Positions 31,138 to 42,409 of a stretch of 64,000 nt of DNA are shown here, one piece after another. How positions within the stretch are numbered: position 1 is the first letter of the stretch; each line of letters starts with the position of its first letter. The stretch covers positions 1,468,001-1,532,000 of the forward strand of contig NZ_CP045403.1 of assembly GCF_009363695.1 (NCBI RefSeq), written 5' to 3'. The DNA comes from Bacillus sp. THAF10 (GTDB lineage: Bacteria; Bacillota; Bacilli; Bacillales; Bacillaceae_I). The position numbers were made by a program, and so were the translations under genes. The notes under the pieces were generated by a model that did no database searches, was not told where the DNA came from, and was given only the letters and a program-made list of their open reading frames with translations.

Positions 31138-32805
31138 ATGAGAAGTAATACAATCAAACGGGGTATTGATAGAGCGCCTCATCGCAGCTTGTTACATGCA
31201 GCGGGAGTTAAACCGGAAGATATGGATAAACCATTTATTGGTGTCTGTAATTCTTATGTGGATATCATTCCAGGACATATGCATCTGAATAAATTTGCCG
31301 AAGTAGTAAAGGAAGCGATTCGCGAAGCAGGTGGGGTACCATTTGAATTTAATACCATTGGTGTTGATGATGGAATAGCCATGGGACATATTGGAATGAG
31401 GTATTCGTTACCAAGCAGAGAACTTATTGCAGATTCGGCAGAGACCGTCATTAATGCGCATTGGTTTGATGGTGTGTTTTATATTCCAAACTGTGACAAA
31501 ATTACCCCTGGGATGCTAATGGCTGCGGCAAGAACGAATGTGCCGGCTGTATTCGTATCCGGTGGACCGATGGAAGCAGGAAGGACAAAGGACGGAAGGC
31601 CACTTTCGCTTGTTTCTGTTTTTGAAGGTGTTGGAAGTGTACTTTCTGGAAAAATGTCTCGAGAAGAGCTACTTGAAATCGAATCCAGTGCTTGTCCAAC
31701 TTGTGGGTCTTGCTCGGGAATGTTCACAGCAAACTCCATGAATACGTTAATGGAAATGCTTGGAGTTGCTCTACCTGGTAACGGTACCATGGTGGCAACA
31801 TCTAATGAACGTCACAATCTAATCAAGGAAGCTGCCAAGCATTTAATTCGTCAAATAGAGGATGATGTCAGACCGAGGGATATAATCACCAAGGAAGCAA
31901 TTGATGATGCATTTGCTCTTGATATGGCAATGGGGGGTTCGACGAATACAGTCTTACATACCCTTGCAATCGCGTATGAGGCTGGCATTGATTATAAGCT
32001 AGAAGATGTTAATAAAATTGCAGAACGGGTTCCATACTTGTGCAAGGTCAGCCCTGCTTCAGATTATTCGATGCAAGATGTTCATGAGGCAGGTGGAGTT
32101 AGTGCCATCATTAAAGAATTATGTCAGATTGAAGGCGCGATCCATCCAGAACGACTCACGATTTCAGGTAAACCAATCGGGGAGGTAGTAGCACAAGCTG
32201 AAATTGTAAATAGTGAGGTTATTCGAAAACAAGATAATCCGTATAGCCCTGTTGGTGGATTAAGTATTCTCTTTGGTAACCTGGCACCAAATGGCGGCGT
32301 CATTAAAGTTGGTGCTGTTGACCCTTCTATAAAAACCTTTACTGGAGAAGCAATTATTTATGAATCACAGGAAGAAGCGCAACAAGGCATTGACAGCGGA
32401 GAAGTTAAAGAAGGTCATGTGGTGGTTATCCGCTATGAAGGTCCAAAAGGCGGACCGGGTATGCCAGAGATGCTAGCTCCCACCTCCTCCATTGCTGGAC
32501 GTGGATTGTCTACAAAGGTTGCACTGATCACGGATGGAAGATTTTCCGGCGCTACTAGAGGCATTTCAATTGGACATATCTCACCAGAAGCTGCAGAAGG
32601 AGGACCCATCGCTTTTGTGAAAAATGGGGATGTGATTCAAATTGATTTAACTGCGCGTAGCATCCATCTTTTAGTGGAAAAGGAAGAGCTGGAAAAACGA
32701 AAAGAAAACTGGAAACAGCCTGAGCCTAAGGTGAAAAGTGGATATCTGGCCAGATATTCCGCACTCGTTACCTCTGCCAATACAGGAGGCGTTTTAAAAG
32801 TATAA
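31138..32805 (+). CDS. ilvD: Dihydroxy-acid dehydratase
   Basis: A 555-residue enzyme, the normal size of IlvD. Iron-sulfur ligands lie in NCDKITPGM (about 120) and [16 protein letters not shown] (about 186-201), and the Mg-site [12 protein letters not shown] is near 441. It dehydrates 2,3-dihydroxy-isovalerate and -methylvalerate to the keto acids used by IlvE. ATG with aaaggagagtcacagcct upstream, 66 bases after ilvE. Confidence 0.95.
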   Translation: MRSNTIKRGIDRAPHRSLLHAAGVKPEDMDKPFIGVCNSYVDIIPGHMHLNKFAEVVKEAIREAGGVPFEFNTIGVDDGIAMGHIGMRYSLPSRELIADSAETVINAHWFDGVFYIPNCDKITPGMLMAAARTNVPAVFVSGGPMEAGRTKDGRPLSLVSVFEGVGSVLSGKMSREELLEIESSACPTCGSCSGMFTANSMNTLMEMLGVALPGNGTMVATSNERHNLIKEAAKHLIRQIEDDVRPRDIITKEAIDDAFALDMAMGGSTNTVLHTLAIAYEAGIDYKLEDVNKIAERVPYLCKVSPASDYSMQDVHEAGGVSAIIKELCQIEGAIHPERLTISGKPIGEVVAQAEIVNSEVIRKQDNPYSPVGGLSILFGNLAPNGGVIKVGAVDPSIKTFTGEAIIYESQEEAQQGIDSGEVKEGHVVVIRYEGPKGGPGMPEMLAPTSSIAGRGLSTKVALITDGRFSGATRGISIGHISPEAAEGGPIAFVKNGDVIQIDLTARSIHLLVEKEELEKRKENWKQPEPKVKSGYLARYSALVTSANTGGVLKV

Positions 32806-32830
32806 ACAAAAATGAGGAGGTGGAGAACAA

Positions 32831-34546
32831 TTGACTAAGGGTGACCACAATGGCACGAAAGTAGCACATAGACTTATGACGGGATCAAGAATGATAGTAG
32901 AAGCTCTCAAAGAAGAAGCAGTGGAAGTGATTTTTGGTTATCCAGGGGGAGCAGTGCTCAATATTTATGATGCCTTATACGACGGGGGCATTCCTCATCT
33001 ATTAACAAGACACGAGCAAGGAGCCATTCATGCAGCAGAAGGATATGCAAGAATAACTGGCAAGCCCGGTGTGGTTATTGCGACTTCTGGTCCAGGTGCG
33101 ACAAATATTGTGACAGGTCTTGCAGATGCAATGATGGATTCCCTTCCCTTAGTAGTCATCACGGGCCAGGTGAATTCTCAGGTACTCGGATCTGATGCCT
33201 TCCAAGAGGCGCCGACACTTGGTATTTCCATGCCGATTACTAAGCATAATTTTCAGGTGCAGGACGTGAAAGAGCTACCGCGAATCTTTAAAGAAGCTTT
33301 TCATATCGCAGCTACCGGCAGACCAGGACCAGTACTGATTGACATTCCAAAGGATGTGACAGCTGTATCTGGTATTTTTGATTACACAAAGGAAGTTCAT
33401 CTTCCGGGCTATAAGTTACAAATAGAGCCTGATGGGAAAGCAGTTCGGAAAGTAGCCACCGCCATAAAACAGGCGAAAAAACCGGTAATTTTAGCTGGAG
33501 CAGGCGTGCTCCATAGTAAAGCGACAGAAGTTTTAAAAAACCTTGTCGCTAAAACTACCATTCCTGTAGTGAACACTTTGCTTGGACTGGGATGCTTTCC
33601 TAGTGATCACCCTTTGTTTCTTGGAATGGCAGGAATGCATGGGACCTACACGGCGAACATTGCCTTATACGAAGCTGATTTAATAATAAATATTGGAGCA
33701 AGGTTTGATGATCGACTTACAGGCAACCTACAAGAATTTGCAAAGTTTGCCCAAGTTGTTCATTTTGATATTGATCCTTCTGAGATTGGAAAAAATGTTC
33801 CAACAGATTATCCCGTCATTGGGGATGCAAGAAAGTCTATAGAGCTTCTCTTAACGGAGCTTTCTGAAAGTGGAGAAACAGGAGAGTGGCTAGAGAGGCT
33901 TTTCTGTTTAAAAGAAGAATACCCTTTATGGTACAAAGAGGATGACCAAACCTTTAAACCTCAAAAACTAGTGGAATTAGTCCACGAGATGACAAAGGGA
34001 GAGGCTATTGTCACAACAGATGTTGGTCAGCACCAGATGTGGACGGCTCAATTTCACGGCTTTCAAAAACCAAACAAATGGGTCACTTCTGGAGGCCTTG
34101 GAACGATGGGATTTGGGCTTCCTGCTGCAATTGGTGCACAAGTGGCAGAGCAGGATGCAGTAGTTGTTGCCATTCTAGGAGATGCTGGTTTTCAAATGAC
34201 CTTACAGGAACTTGCCGTATTAAAAGAATATAAGCTCCCCGTTAAAGTGGTGCTCGTAAACAATCAATCTATGGGAATGGTACGACAATGGCAACAGCTA
34301 TTCTATCAGGAGCGTTACTCAGAATCTTTGCTGCCTAATCAACCTGATTATATTAAGCTATCAGATGCCTTTGGGATTAAAGCAGCACTTGTACACAATG
34401 AAGCAGAATTCCGTGCAGCATTTGCGGAAGCTCTCTCTTTGGATGAAGCTTTCCTGATAGATTGCAGAGTTACACAACTGGAAAATGTTTACCCAATGAT
34501 TGCTCCTGGTAAGGGAATTCAAGAAATGGAAGGTGTGAAGCCATGA
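32831..34546 (+). CDS. ilvB: Acetolactate synthase large subunit
   Basis: A 571-residue thiamine-diphosphate enzyme. [16 protein letters not shown] (N-domain), the activating Glu in [15 protein letters not shown] (about 59-73), FDDRLTG, and the TPP/Mg motif [12 protein letters not shown]...NNQSMGM (about 453-482) are all present. It condenses pyruvate, or pyruvate with 2-oxobutanoate, to acetohydroxyacids. TTG start at 32831 with AGGAGGTGG upstream. It overlaps ilvN by 4 bases (ATGA), the usual coupling for the two subunits. Confidence 0.95.
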   Translation: MTKGDHNGTKVAHRLMTGSRMIVEALKEEAVEVIFGYPGGAVLNIYDALYDGGIPHLLTRHEQGAIHAAEGYARITGKPGVVIATSGPGATNIVTGLADAMMDSLPLVVITGQVNSQVLGSDAFQEAPTLGISMPITKHNFQVQDVKELPRIFKEAFHIAATGRPGPVLIDIPKDVTAVSGIFDYTKEVHLPGYKLQIEPDGKAVRKVATAIKQAKKPVILAGAGVLHSKATEVLKNLVAKTTIPVVNTLLGLGCFPSDHPLFLGMAGMHGTYTANIALYEADLIINIGARFDDRLTGNLQEFAKFAQVVHFDIDPSEIGKNVPTDYPVIGDARKSIELLLTELSESGETGEWLERLFCLKEEYPLWYKEDDQTFKPQKLVELVHEMTKGEAIVTTDVGQHQMWTAQFHGFQKPNKWVTSGGLGTMGFGLPAAIGAQVAEQDAVVVAILGDAGFQMTLQELAVLKEYKLPVKVVLVNNQSMGMVRQWQQLFYQERYSESLLPNQPDYIKLSDAFGIKAALVHNEAEFRAAFAEALSLDEAFLIDCRVTQLENVYPMIAPGKGIQEMEGVKP

Positions 34547-34800
34547 AGCGGACACTGTCACTATTAGTCAACAATCAGCTTGGTGTGTTAAATAGGTTGA
34601 CCAATTTGTTTTTACGGAAAGGAATGAACATTGAAAGCCTTGCAGTTGCTCCAGTAAATGAATCTTCTATTTCCATGATGACCATTGTCGTAAAGGTAGT
34701 AGAGGAGCAGGAGGTAGAAAAAATAAAGCTACAACTTGATAAACAAATCGATGTGATACAAATTACTGATATATCCGAACAAATTGCTATGACAAATTGA
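34543..34800 (+). CDS. ilvN: Acetolactate synthase small subunit, short form
   Basis: An 85-residue protein consisting of one ACT domain ([22 protein letters not shown]...[22 protein letters not shown]). Most Bacillus IlvH/IlvN proteins are about 170 residues with an extra C-terminal domain; this one is the short type, like E. coli IlvN/IlvM. It binds valine and sets feedback inhibition of IlvB. ATGA overlap with ilvB. The missing C-terminal domain may alter valine sensitivity; this is inference. Confidence 0.9.
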   Translation: MKRTLSLLVNNQLGVLNRLTNLFLRKGMNIESLAVAPVNESSISMMTIVVKVVEEQEVEKIKLQLDKQIDVIQITDISEQIAMTN

Positions 34801-34830
34801 CAGAATCTTCAATTAAAAGGAGGAGCATTA

Positions 34831-35856
34831 ATGGGAGCAAAAATGTACTATAACGATGATATCTCACAAGCGGCATTAAACGATAAAAAGGTGGCAGTTG
34901 TCGGTTATGGGTCACAAGGGCATGCTCATGCACAAAATTTAAGAGATAGTGGCGTGGAGGTTGTCGTGGGTGTTCGGCCAGGTAGTTCATGGGAAAAGGC
35001 AAAAGCAGACGGATTTTCAGTTTTCTCAGTAGGAGAAGCAGTAGCACAAGCCGATGTTATCATGGTTCTTCTTCCAGATGAGAGACAGCCAGAGGTATTT
35101 AAACAAGAAATAGAGCCTCATTTAACCACAGGAAAAGCCCTTGCTTTTGCACATGGATTTAATGTTCATTTTCATCAAGTTGTCCCCCCAGAAGATGTGG
35201 ATGTATTCCTTGTAGCACCAAAAGGTCCAGGACATCTTGTCAGAAGAGTTTATGAAGAAGGTGGCGGTGTTCCGGCGTTGTTTGCTGTTCATCAAGATGC
35301 AACGGGAACAGCAAAAGCGGTAGCTCTCGCTTACACGAAAGCAGTGGGAGCTGGGAGAGCGGCTGTAATGGAAACCTCCTTTAAAGAAGAAACAGAAACA
35401 GATTTATTCGGAGAGCAGGCAGTGTTATGTGGAGGAACAACTTCACTCGTAAAAGCAGGTTTTGAAACCCTGGTGGAAGCGGGCTATCAACCAGAAGTTG
35501 CCTACTTTGAATGCTTGCATGAATTAAAGCTCATTGTGGATCTTTTATATGAATCCGGTTTAGAGGGAATGCGCTATTCCATTTCTGATACTGCACAATG
35601 GGGAGATTTTACTGCAGGACCTAGAGTCGTAAATGAAGATACGAAAAAAGAAATGCAAAAAATTCTTTCAGAAATCCAATCAGGTCAATTTGCCAAGGGC
35701 TGGGTTCTTGAAAATCAGGCAAATCGCCCAATGTTCCACAGCATCAATGAGCAGGAAAATCAACACCCACTCGAGGTGGTAGGAAGGGAGCTCCGCAGCA
35801 AAATGCCATTCATTCAATCGAAAAAGAAAGGAGTGGTTGGCAGTGCGAAAGGTTGA
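34831..35856 (+). CDS. ilvC: Ketol-acid reductoisomerase
   Basis: A 341-residue class I KARI. Its N-terminal Rossmann loop is [17 protein letters not shown] (about 25-41), followed by a Ser-x-Ser-type cofactor loop (RPGSSWEKA) that favours NADPH. The C-terminal knotted domain has the Mg/substrate residues in [14 protein letters not shown] and [18 protein letters not shown]. It isomerises and reduces acetohydroxyacids. ATG with aaaaggaggagcatta upstream. Its 3' end overlaps leuA by 14 bases. Confidence 0.95.
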   Translation: MGAKMYYNDDISQAALNDKKVAVVGYGSQGHAHAQNLRDSGVEVVVGVRPGSSWEKAKADGFSVFSVGEAVAQADVIMVLLPDERQPEVFKQEIEPHLTTGKALAFAHGFNVHFHQVVPPEDVDVFLVAPKGPGHLVRRVYEEGGGVPALFAVHQDATGTAKAVALAYTKAVGAGRAAVMETSFKEETETDLFGEQAVLCGGTTSLVKAGFETLVEAGYQPEVAYFECLHELKLIVDLLYESGLEGMRYSISDTAQWGDFTAGPRVVNEDTKKEMQKILSEIQSGQFAKGWVLENQANRPMFHSINEQENQHPLEVVGRELRSKMPFIQSKKKGVVGSAKG

Positions 35857-37393
35857 CATTTTTGATACAACCCTAAGAGACGGAGAACAGTCAGCTGGAG
35901 TAAACCTTCATCCTCATGAAAAGCTTGAGATTGCCCTGCAGCTTGAAAGATATGGAGTAGATATTATGGAGGCAGGTTTTCCTGCCTCCTCCTATGGAGA
36001 TTTTCAAGCGGTACAACAAATTGCAAAAGCAGTCAAGCGCACGCGGGTTGTAGGACTTGCTAGATCGATGAAATCTGATATTGACGCAGTCTATGAAGCT
36101 GTGAAGGATGCAGAAATGAATGGTGTGCATGTGTTTTTAGCTACTTCTCCTATTCATATGGAACATAAATTAAAGAAAAAACCAAAAGAAGTAGTGGATA
36201 CAGCTGTAAAAGCAGTAGAATATGCTTCTAAGCTTTTCGATCATGTGCAATGGTCTGCAGAAGATGCCACAAGAAGTGAATGGCCGTTTTTGGCCCATAT
36301 CATCGAAAAAGTAATTGACGCAGGAGCGAAGGTGGTCAACCTACCTGATACTGTAGGCTACACCACTCCTGAGGAATATGCTCGTTTAATCACTTACATC
36401 AAAGGGCATGTACCGAACATTCATAAAGTGAAGCTTTCTGCTCATTGTCATGATGACTTAGGCATGGCGGTATCCAACTCATTGTCGGCAATAAAAAGTG
36501 GAGTCGATCAAATCGAAGGAACCATCAATGGGATTGGAGAACGGGCAGGAAATGCGTCACTAGAGGAAATTATCGTTGCTCTCCAAATCAGAAAAGATGT
36601 TTATGGAGTAGAAACAAATATTGATTTAGCTCAAACTGTTCGAACGAGCAACCTTGTCAGTAAATTAACAGGAATGATGGTTCCACAAAATAAAGCAGTG
36701 GTAGGGGCAAATGCCTTTGCCCATGAATCAGGTATTCATCAAGATGGTGTATTGAAAAACAAAAGCACCTATGAAGTGATTAATCCTGAAATGGTAGGCC
36801 TTCATTCCAATAAGATGGTTCTTGGAAAACATTCAGGAAGCCATGCTTTTAAACAGAGATGTGAGGAACTTGGATTGTTTTTAAAAGAAGAAGAAGGCAA
36901 AAAGCTCTTTAAGGCCTTTAAGGATTTAACGGTGAAGAAAAAGGAAGTTACAGAGGATGATATTTTTGCATTAATGATGGATTCTTCTGTTAAAGGACTG
37001 TTTCCTCATTACCGAATGGAAACCCTACAGATTTCTTATGGTTCCAACATTATTCCAACCACCACCATTGCTATAAAAACGGAAGATGGTAGTATCTTGC
37101 AGGAATCTGCCACTGGCAAGGGAAGTGTGGAGTCTGTTTATAACACTATTTCTCGCATTCTTGACAAAGAAATTTCCTTATTAGACTATCGCATTCAATC
37201 TACCACCAACGGCAGTGATGCGTTAGCGGAGGTTTATGTGAAAATTAATTGCGATGGTCATGTATCTAATGGAAGAGGAGTAGAGCATGATGTGCTAGAA
37301 GCTTCAGCTAAAGCTTATTTAGATGCAGTAAATCGTCTATCCATTAAAGAAAAATTTTCAAGATACGCAACCAAAGGAGTCGAGGTAGGGTGA
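35843..37393 (+). CDS. leuA: 2-Isopropylmalate synthase
   Basis: A 516-residue enzyme with the catalytic TIM barrel ([14 protein letters not shown] at 6-19; metal His in [29 protein letters not shown]) and the full C-terminal leucine-binding domain (about 390-510). It condenses 2-ketoisovalerate with acetyl-CoA, the committed step to leucine. GTG 35843 is chosen, with aaggag 9 bases upstream; the TTG at 35837 is too near the ribosome site. Overlaps ilvC and leuB. Confidence 0.95.
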   Translation: MRKVDIFDTTLRDGEQSAGVNLHPHEKLEIALQLERYGVDIMEAGFPASSYGDFQAVQQIAKAVKRTRVVGLARSMKSDIDAVYEAVKDAEMNGVHVFLATSPIHMEHKLKKKPKEVVDTAVKAVEYASKLFDHVQWSAEDATRSEWPFLAHIIEKVIDAGAKVVNLPDTVGYTTPEEYARLITYIKGHVPNIHKVKLSAHCHDDLGMAVSNSLSAIKSGVDQIEGTINGIGERAGNASLEEIIVALQIRKDVYGVETNIDLAQTVRTSNLVSKLTGMMVPQNKAVVGANAFAHESGIHQDGVLKNKSTYEVINPEMVGLHSNKMVLGKHSGSHAFKQRCEELGLFLKEEEGKKLFKAFKDLTVKKKEVTEDDIFALMMDSSVKGLFPHYRMETLQISYGSNIIPTTTIAIKTEDGSILQESATGKGSVESVYNTISRILDKEISLLDYRIQSTTNGSDALAEVYVKINCDGHVSNGRGVEHDVLEASAKAYLDAVNRLSIKEKFSRYATKGVEVG

Positions 37394-38484
37394 GTCATTT
37401 CAAGTTAGCAGTGTTACCAGGAGATGGAATAGGACCGGAAGTAACAAGAGAGGCAGTGCTGGTACTAGAAGAGGTTGCCAAGCATTTTCGCCATACATTT
37501 CAAATTCAGTATGGTCTCATTGGAGGAGTTGCTGTCGACAAGACGGGAACTCCTCTTCCATCAGAAACGGTTGAATTGTGTCAAAAAAGTGATGCCATTC
37601 TTTTAGGGGCAGTAGGTGGACCAATGTGGGATGATCTTCCGCCTGAAAAAAGGCCAGAAGCAGGCTTACTCGGAATCAGGAAAGCTCTTAACCTCTACGC
37701 AAATATCCGACCCGCAAAACTCTATGATGCTCTTGTGCAAGCCTCCCCATTGAAAAGCGAAAATGTCATTGGTACAGATATTGTCATTGTCAGAGAGCTT
37801 ACAGGAGGGATCTATTTTGGCACCCCACGGGAGAGAAGAAATGGGGAAGAAGGGCTGGAGGCTATTGACACTTTATCTTATACGGAAAAGGAAATAGAAA
37901 GAATTATTCGTAAAGGTTTTGAAGTGGCACAAAGTAGAAGGGGAAAGCTCACGTCTGTAGACAAGGCTAATGTCCTTGAAAGCAGCCGACTTTGGAGAGA
38001 GGTAGCAAACCGCCTAGCAGAAGAATTTCCGGATGTAGAGCTTGACCACATGCTTGTTGATAATGCTGCCATGCAGTTAATTAGAGATCCAAGAAAATTT
38101 GACGTAATAGTGACGGAAAATATGTTTGGAGACATTTTAAGTGATGAAGCTTCCATGCTAACTGGTTCACTTGGTCTGCTCCCATCGGCAAGCATTGGAG
38201 AAACTGGATTAGGACTTTATGAACCAATCCACGGTTCAGCTCCAGATATTGCTGGGCAAGAAAAGGCAAATCCGCTCGCAACCATCCTTTCAGTAGCCAT
38301 GCTTTTTAGGCATTCTCTAAAACTTGAACAAGAGGCAGCATTTCTAGAGGCAGCGGTTCATACAGCGCTTGAAGCTGGTAATCGTACAAGTGATATTGCA
38401 TCCGATTGGGAAGGAGTTCTTACAACAGCTCAAATGGGTGAAGCGGTAAGAAGGTACCTAAGGACACCTATACAGAATGGATAA
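37390..38484 (+). CDS. leuB: 3-Isopropylmalate dehydrogenase
   Basis: A 364-residue beta-decarboxylating dehydrogenase. [10 protein letters not shown] (9-18), the substrate arginines and the Lys/Tyr pair around [14 protein letters not shown], the metal Asp in [13 protein letters not shown], and the NAD motif [18 protein letters not shown] are all present. It oxidises 3-isopropylmalate to 2-ketoisocaproate. GTG start overlaps the leuA stop (GTGA), with gaggtaggg upstream. Confidence 0.95.
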   Translation: MSHFKLAVLPGDGIGPEVTREAVLVLEEVAKHFRHTFQIQYGLIGGVAVDKTGTPLPSETVELCQKSDAILLGAVGGPMWDDLPPEKRPEAGLLGIRKALNLYANIRPAKLYDALVQASPLKSENVIGTDIVIVRELTGGIYFGTPRERRNGEEGLEAIDTLSYTEKEIERIIRKGFEVAQSRRGKLTSVDKANVLESSRLWREVANRLAEEFPDVELDHMLVDNAAMQLIRDPRKFDVIVTENMFGDILSDEASMLTGSLGLLPSASIGETGLGLYEPIHGSAPDIAGQEKANPLATILSVAMLFRHSLKLEQEAAFLEAAVHTALEAGNRTSDIASDWEGVLTTAQMGEAVRRYLRTPIQNG

Positions 38485-38507
38485 ATAGGATGAGGAAGGT
38501 GAATGAC

Positions 38508-39929
38508 ATGCAACCTAGAACTCTGTTTGAGAAGATTTGGGATAGGCACACAGTTGTAAAAGAAAATAACAAACCAAATCTGTTATACATTGACCTGCAT
38601 TTGGTCCATGAAGTTACGTCTCCGCAGGCTTTTGAGGGCTTGAGATTAACCGGAAGAAAAGTAAGACGGCCAGATCTGACTTATGCAACAATGGATCATA
38701 ACGTTCCGACCATCAATCCTTTTCATGTAACAGACGAAATTGCGTCAAAACAAATGACTACTCTAGAGGAAAACTGTCAAGAGTTTGGAATAAAGCTTGC
38801 AGATCTTCACAGCTCCGAACAAGGAATTGTTCACGTTATCGGACCAGAGTTAGGCCTTACGCAACCAGGAAAAACCATCGTTTGTGGAGATAGCCATACC
38901 TCGACTCACGGGGCATTTGGAGCCCTAGCTTTTGGAATTGGAACAAGCGAAGTGGAACATGTATTGGCCACTCAATGCCTATGGCAAACCAAGCCTAAAA
39001 CCTTAAAAATTGATTTTAAAGGCTTAAGACCACTTGGTGTATCCGCTAAGGATATCATACTTGCATTGATTGCCACTCATGGTACGGATTTTGGGACAGG
39101 GTATGTTCTAGAGTTTACAGGAGATGTTATGGAAAAAATGTCAATGGAAGAGCGAATGACCATCTGTAACATGGCGATTGAAGCAGGGGCAAAAGCTGGG
39201 TTAGTTGCTCCAGATGAAACAACTTTCTCTTATTTAAATGGAAGAAAGTATGCACCAGTAGGAGAAGATCGTGATAGAGCAGAAGTAGAATGGTATGCAC
39301 TTCGTTCAGATGAAGGAGCAGTATACGATAGAGTGATAGAATTTGATATAACCAATCTGGAGCCCCAGGTAACATGGGGCACAAATCCATCAATGGGAAC
39401 GAAGATAAGTGGGAGGGTACCAGACCCTAAAGCCATAGAAGATGAATCAGATAGACGTTCCATTTCTCAAGCGATTGAGTACATGGGGCTAACGCCGGGG
39501 ATGAAAATTTCAGATATCGAGATTGATTATGTATTTATTGGTTCTTGTACCAATTCAAGAATAGAAGATTTAAGACAGGCAGCACAAGTGGTAAAAGGGA
39601 AAAATGTATCATCTAGAGTGACTGCACTAGTGGTGCCAGGCTCTAAACAAGTGAAAAAACAGGCAGAGGAAGAAGGGCTGCATGACGTTTTTCTTGAAGC
39701 AGGCTTCGAGTGGCGAGACGCTGGCTGTAGCATGTGTTTAAGTATGAACCCGGATGTTGTTCCCTCAGGTAAACGATGTGCCTCAACCTCAAACCGCAAC
39801 TTCGAAGGCCGGCAAGGAAGAGGAGCAAGAACGCATCTAGTCAGCCCGGCCATGGCAGCTGCAGCGGCAATTAAGGGTCACTTTGTTAATGTGAATGAAT
39901 GGGGCTTGAAAGCAGAGGAGGTGGTCTAA
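38508..39929 (+). CDS. leuC: 3-Isopropylmalate dehydratase large subunit
   Basis: A 473-residue aconitase-like subunit; B. subtilis LeuC has 472. The [4Fe-4S] ligands are the Cys in FIGSCTNSR (about 348) and the two in GCSMCLSMN (about 408-411). [21 protein letters not shown] is the conserved N-terminal signature. With LeuD it isomerises isopropylmalate. ATG 38508 with gaggaagg upstream is preferred over an in-frame ATG at 38490. Its stop overlaps the leuD start by one base. Confidence 0.95.
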   Translation: MQPRTLFEKIWDRHTVVKENNKPNLLYIDLHLVHEVTSPQAFEGLRLTGRKVRRPDLTYATMDHNVPTINPFHVTDEIASKQMTTLEENCQEFGIKLADLHSSEQGIVHVIGPELGLTQPGKTIVCGDSHTSTHGAFGALAFGIGTSEVEHVLATQCLWQTKPKTLKIDFKGLRPLGVSAKDIILALIATHGTDFGTGYVLEFTGDVMEKMSMEERMTICNMAIEAGAKAGLVAPDETTFSYLNGRKYAPVGEDRDRAEVEWYALRSDEGAVYDRVIEFDITNLEPQVTWGTNPSMGTKISGRVPDPKAIEDESDRRSISQAIEYMGLTPGMKISDIEIDYVFIGSCTNSRIEDLRQAAQVVKGKNVSSRVTALVVPGSKQVKKQAEEEGLHDVFLEAGFEWRDAGCSMCLSMNPDVVPSGKRCASTSNRNFEGRQGRGARTHLVSPAMAAAAAIKGHFVNVNEWGLKAEEVV

Positions 39930-40510
39930 TGGAAGCTCTTATCACACATAGAGGAAAGGTTATTCCTTTAGACAAAGCCAATGTGGATACAGACCAGATT
40001 ATCCCGAAGCAGTTTTTAAAACGGATTGAACGGACCGGGTTTGGGCAATTCTTGTTTTATGACTGGCGATTTGACGAAGAAGGCAGAGAAAAGGAAGAAT
40101 TTATTTTAAACAATCCTCAGTATCGTGGCGCTTCCATTCTACTTGCTAGAAAGAATTTTGGTTGCGGCTCTTCCAGGGAGCATGCACCATGGTCACTACT
40201 AGACTATGGAATCAAAATAGTCATCTCTTCGTCCTTTGCAGATATTTTTTATAACAACTGTTTCAAAAACGGGATTTTGCCCATTATATTAAAAGAAGAA
40301 GAGGTAGAAGAACTTTTTTTTCTGTCTGATAAAAACGTTTTAGAAGCAGATGTTGATTTGGAGTTTCAGGAGCTGCAGGTAGGAGAACGTGTTTTTCCGT
40401 TCACAACCGATTCGTATCGCAAAGAAATGCTCTTAAAAGGGTTAGACGATATAGGATTAACAGAAATATATGAAAAACAAATAGCTGCATTTGAAAAAAA
40501 GAGAACTTAA
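39929..40510 (+). CDS. leuD: 3-Isopropylmalate dehydratase small subunit
   Basis: A 193-residue swivel-domain protein. [14 protein letters not shown] (about 17-30), [13 protein letters not shown] (about 74-86) and [10 protein letters not shown] are standard LeuD motifs. It partners LeuC. The start at 39929 (TAATG overlap with leuC) follows GAGGAGGTGG. Last gene of the operon; a terminator overlaps its end. Confidence 0.95.
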   Translation: MEALITHRGKVIPLDKANVDTDQIIPKQFLKRIERTGFGQFLFYDWRFDEEGREKEEFILNNPQYRGASILLARKNFGCGSSREHAPWSLLDYGIKIVISSSFADIFYNNCFKNGILPIILKEEEVEELFFLSDKNVLEADVDLEFQELQVGERVFPFTTDSYRKEMLLKGLDDIGLTEIYEKQIAAFEKKRT

Positions 40511-40530
40511 TGTTTCTCTTTTTTTTTTTT
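40497..40530 (+). terminator. Terminator of the ilv-leu operon
   Basis: AAAAGAGAAC (40497-40506), loop TTAAT, GTTTCTCTTTT with one bulged T, then a long T-run. It overlaps the leuD stop codon. Confidence 0.85.
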
Positions 40531-40545
40531 GCTTTTTTACACTTC

Positions 40546-40671
40546 ACGGTTGATTTCCGCAAATTTGCTCCTTGTCCATGGGGCGATTTGTAAGCCTTCT
40601 CTGGCTTGCCCTGCATAGCTTCGCAACATTCCCGAGAAGATTCTCCGCCATCTGCTCCAATCAACTGCTAG
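40546..40671. repeat. Bacillaceae palindromic repeat, copy G (reverse)
   Basis: ACGGTTGATTTCCGCAAAT at one end and CTGCTCCAATCAACTGCTAG at the other, i.e. the TTGATTGGAGC...GCGGAAATCAA repeat read in reverse. It fills most of the gap between the ilv-leu terminator and the lipoprotein gene; the rest (to 40814) looks like promoter sequence. Confidence 0.75.
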
Positions 40672-40814
40672 AAACTCATTTTATCAACAGAATTTTTAAC
40701 ATAGCTTTTTTTTGAGAAAAATATTACAACAATCGTAAAAATATGAAAATTCTGTTATTATTAGAATGTTATGTTAAGTGAGTAGAATTTTCCAGAAGGA
40801 AAGGGGAGAAATAA

Positions 40815-41720
40815 GTGAAAGGTATTAAATTATTGCTAGTTATTTTGTTTTCATTCATGCTTCTAGTGGGGTGTGGCCAAACAGGTAGTTCTGTTAATGG
40901 AAAAGGCGAAGGGGAAGTCTCTAAAGATGGAAATAATGCAGAAGGTAGTACTACAGAAGAGAAAGAAAAAGAACAGACTGCAGGAGAAATATTGGAGAAG
41001 TCTACTGAGATAATGAATAATATGTCTAGTTATTCCATGGAATTTGAAATTAATCAAGAAATAAATTCTGCAACAGAAGGAATGATGTTATCTGCTTCCA
41101 CCATGGAAGTAGAAGTGACTCAAAATCCATTTTCCCTTTATCAACTTACCTCTACCGTGTTAGAAGATGATACAGGAGCATCAGAAGAGGTGGATATTGA
41201 GATATATATCGCAAATGATGGAGCCTATTATTATGATGCTTTTGAAGAAAATTGGCTTCGTATACCAAGAGAATATGCGTTACAGATGGATGGTTTTAAG
41301 GATATGCAAGGAAAGATGTTTGATGAGATATCGATGCTGAAAGCTTACTCAGAAGATTTTGTCCTTACAGAAGAGAATGGTTCCTATGTGTTGACTTTTG
41401 AAAGTGAAGGGGAGAAGGCAACAGAACTGATTAAATTGGTTAATGGGATCACAAATAGTAATCTACCAGATGAAGAGGTTACGGTTAATCAGTTTCACTA
41501 CCAAATACATATTGAAAAGGAATCATTTCATCTAGTAAAAATGGACATATTTATGGACATGGAAATGGATTCCGATGGCGGAGTAGTAACCGTTGTACAA
41601 GAGGTCATATCAAATTATTCCAATTTCAATGATGTAGATGAAATTGTCGTTCCACAAGAAATTGTCGATGCAGCAACGGAAATTTCCCTTCCAGATACGG
41701 AAGAATCAGACGAAGAGTAG
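40815..41720 (+). CDS. Lipoprotein, DUF6612/LolA-like fold
   Basis: A 301-residue lipoprotein. The signal peptide KLLLVILFSFMLLVGC ends in the lipobox L-V-G-C, with Cys20 for lipidation. A serine/glycine- and Glu-rich linker follows (about 22-58), then repeating EILEKSTEIMNNMSSYSMEFEI and long beta-strand segments that fit the LolA/LppX-like DUF6612 family. It would sit on the outer face of the membrane. Function unknown. GTG start with aaggggag upstream; single gene with terminator. Confidence 0.75.
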   Translation: MKGIKLLLVILFSFMLLVGCGQTGSSVNGKGEGEVSKDGNNAEGSTTEEKEKEQTAGEILEKSTEIMNNMSSYSMEFEINQEINSATEGMMLSASTMEVEVTQNPFSLYQLTSTVLEDDTGASEEVDIEIYIANDGAYYYDAFEENWLRIPREYALQMDGFKDMQGKMFDEISMLKAYSEDFVLTEENGSYVLTFESEGEKATELIKLVNGITNSNLPDEEVTVNQFHYQIHIEKESFHLVKMDIFMDMEMDSDGGVVTVVQEVISNYSNFNDVDEIVVPQEIVDAATEISLPDTEESDEE

Positions 41721-41725
41721 TAAGA

Positions 41726-41754
41726 AAGGTGGGAGGGAAATCTTCCACCTTTTA
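41726..41754. terminator. Terminator between convergent genes
   Basis: AAAGGTGGGAG (41726-41736) with CTTCCACCTTT (41743-41753), flanked by T's on the plus side. Confidence 0.82.
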
Positions 41755-42303
41755 TTTTACTCTTTTTTTCACTGGCTCATAATCATAAAGCCTGCCTTCA
41801 TATACCCATTCAAGTCGATCACTACTTCTAAAATCATCAGGCGTAACAAGGGAGGGAAGTTTATTCCACAGCTTTATTCCAGCTCGATGTAATACATCAG
41901 ACACAAACTGTGAACAAAAATAACTTGAATCAATTTCAACAGGTTCATTGATTGAAACACCAATTACCCCTAATAGGTTATAAAACCATTTTCTTTCTTT
42001 GTTTTGAAAAACACCAATTATTCTCCTGATTTTTTCTACCTCTCTAGGTGTTACCTTCATTTTGTACAACACGCAGGTGGTTTCGGGATATTTCCGGTAT
42101 GTACCGTACTCCACATCCTCCCTTACAAAGCCCCCATTAAATGGATTACTCGGCCGTTTTCTACCAAAGCTATACATTTCAACAAGGTTCGAATCGAAGG
42201 AAAGGGAAACATGGTTATAGGGTGCTCCTGTATACTTTTTTATCGATTTTGTAAATAATGTACCAGTATCTGTAAGTAAAATATAGACATAGCTTTCTGT
42301 CAT
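41752..42303 (-). CDS. YiiX-like permuted NlpC/P60 (papain-type) protein
   Basis: A 183-residue protein without signal peptide. YNHVSLSFD (candidate catalytic His, about 29) comes before YFCSQFVSDVL (candidate Cys, about 132). This reversed order is typical of permuted NlpC/P60 / YiiX-YycO-like hydrolases. Candidate substrates include peptides or lipids; none can be named. The ATG at 42303 is the likeliest start (ggtg 6 bases upstream), with in-frame alternatives at 42309 and 42315. Convergent with the lipoprotein gene. Confidence 0.65.
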   Translation of the reverse strand: MTESYVYILLTDTGTLFTKSIKKYTGAPYNHVSLSFDSNLVEMYSFGRKRPSNPFNGGFVREDVEYGTYRKYPETTCVLYKMKVTPREVEKIRRIIGVFQNKERKWFYNLLGVIGVSINEPVEIDSSYFCSQFVSDVLHRAGIKLWNKLPSLVTPDDFRSSDRLEWVYEGRLYDYEPVKKRVK

Positions 42304-42409
42304 CTCCATCACCAACGTATCATTATTAATAGGTTTCTAGTTTCATTATATAATTTATCTTGACCAAATTTAACCATTAATTTCATAATAAGGAGGAAGG
42401 GGGATAAAT

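Noticed and set aside
40401..40664. 87-codon minus-strand ORF after leuD
   Set aside because: It covers the leuD end, its terminator and a palindromic repeat; an artefact of repeat DNA.
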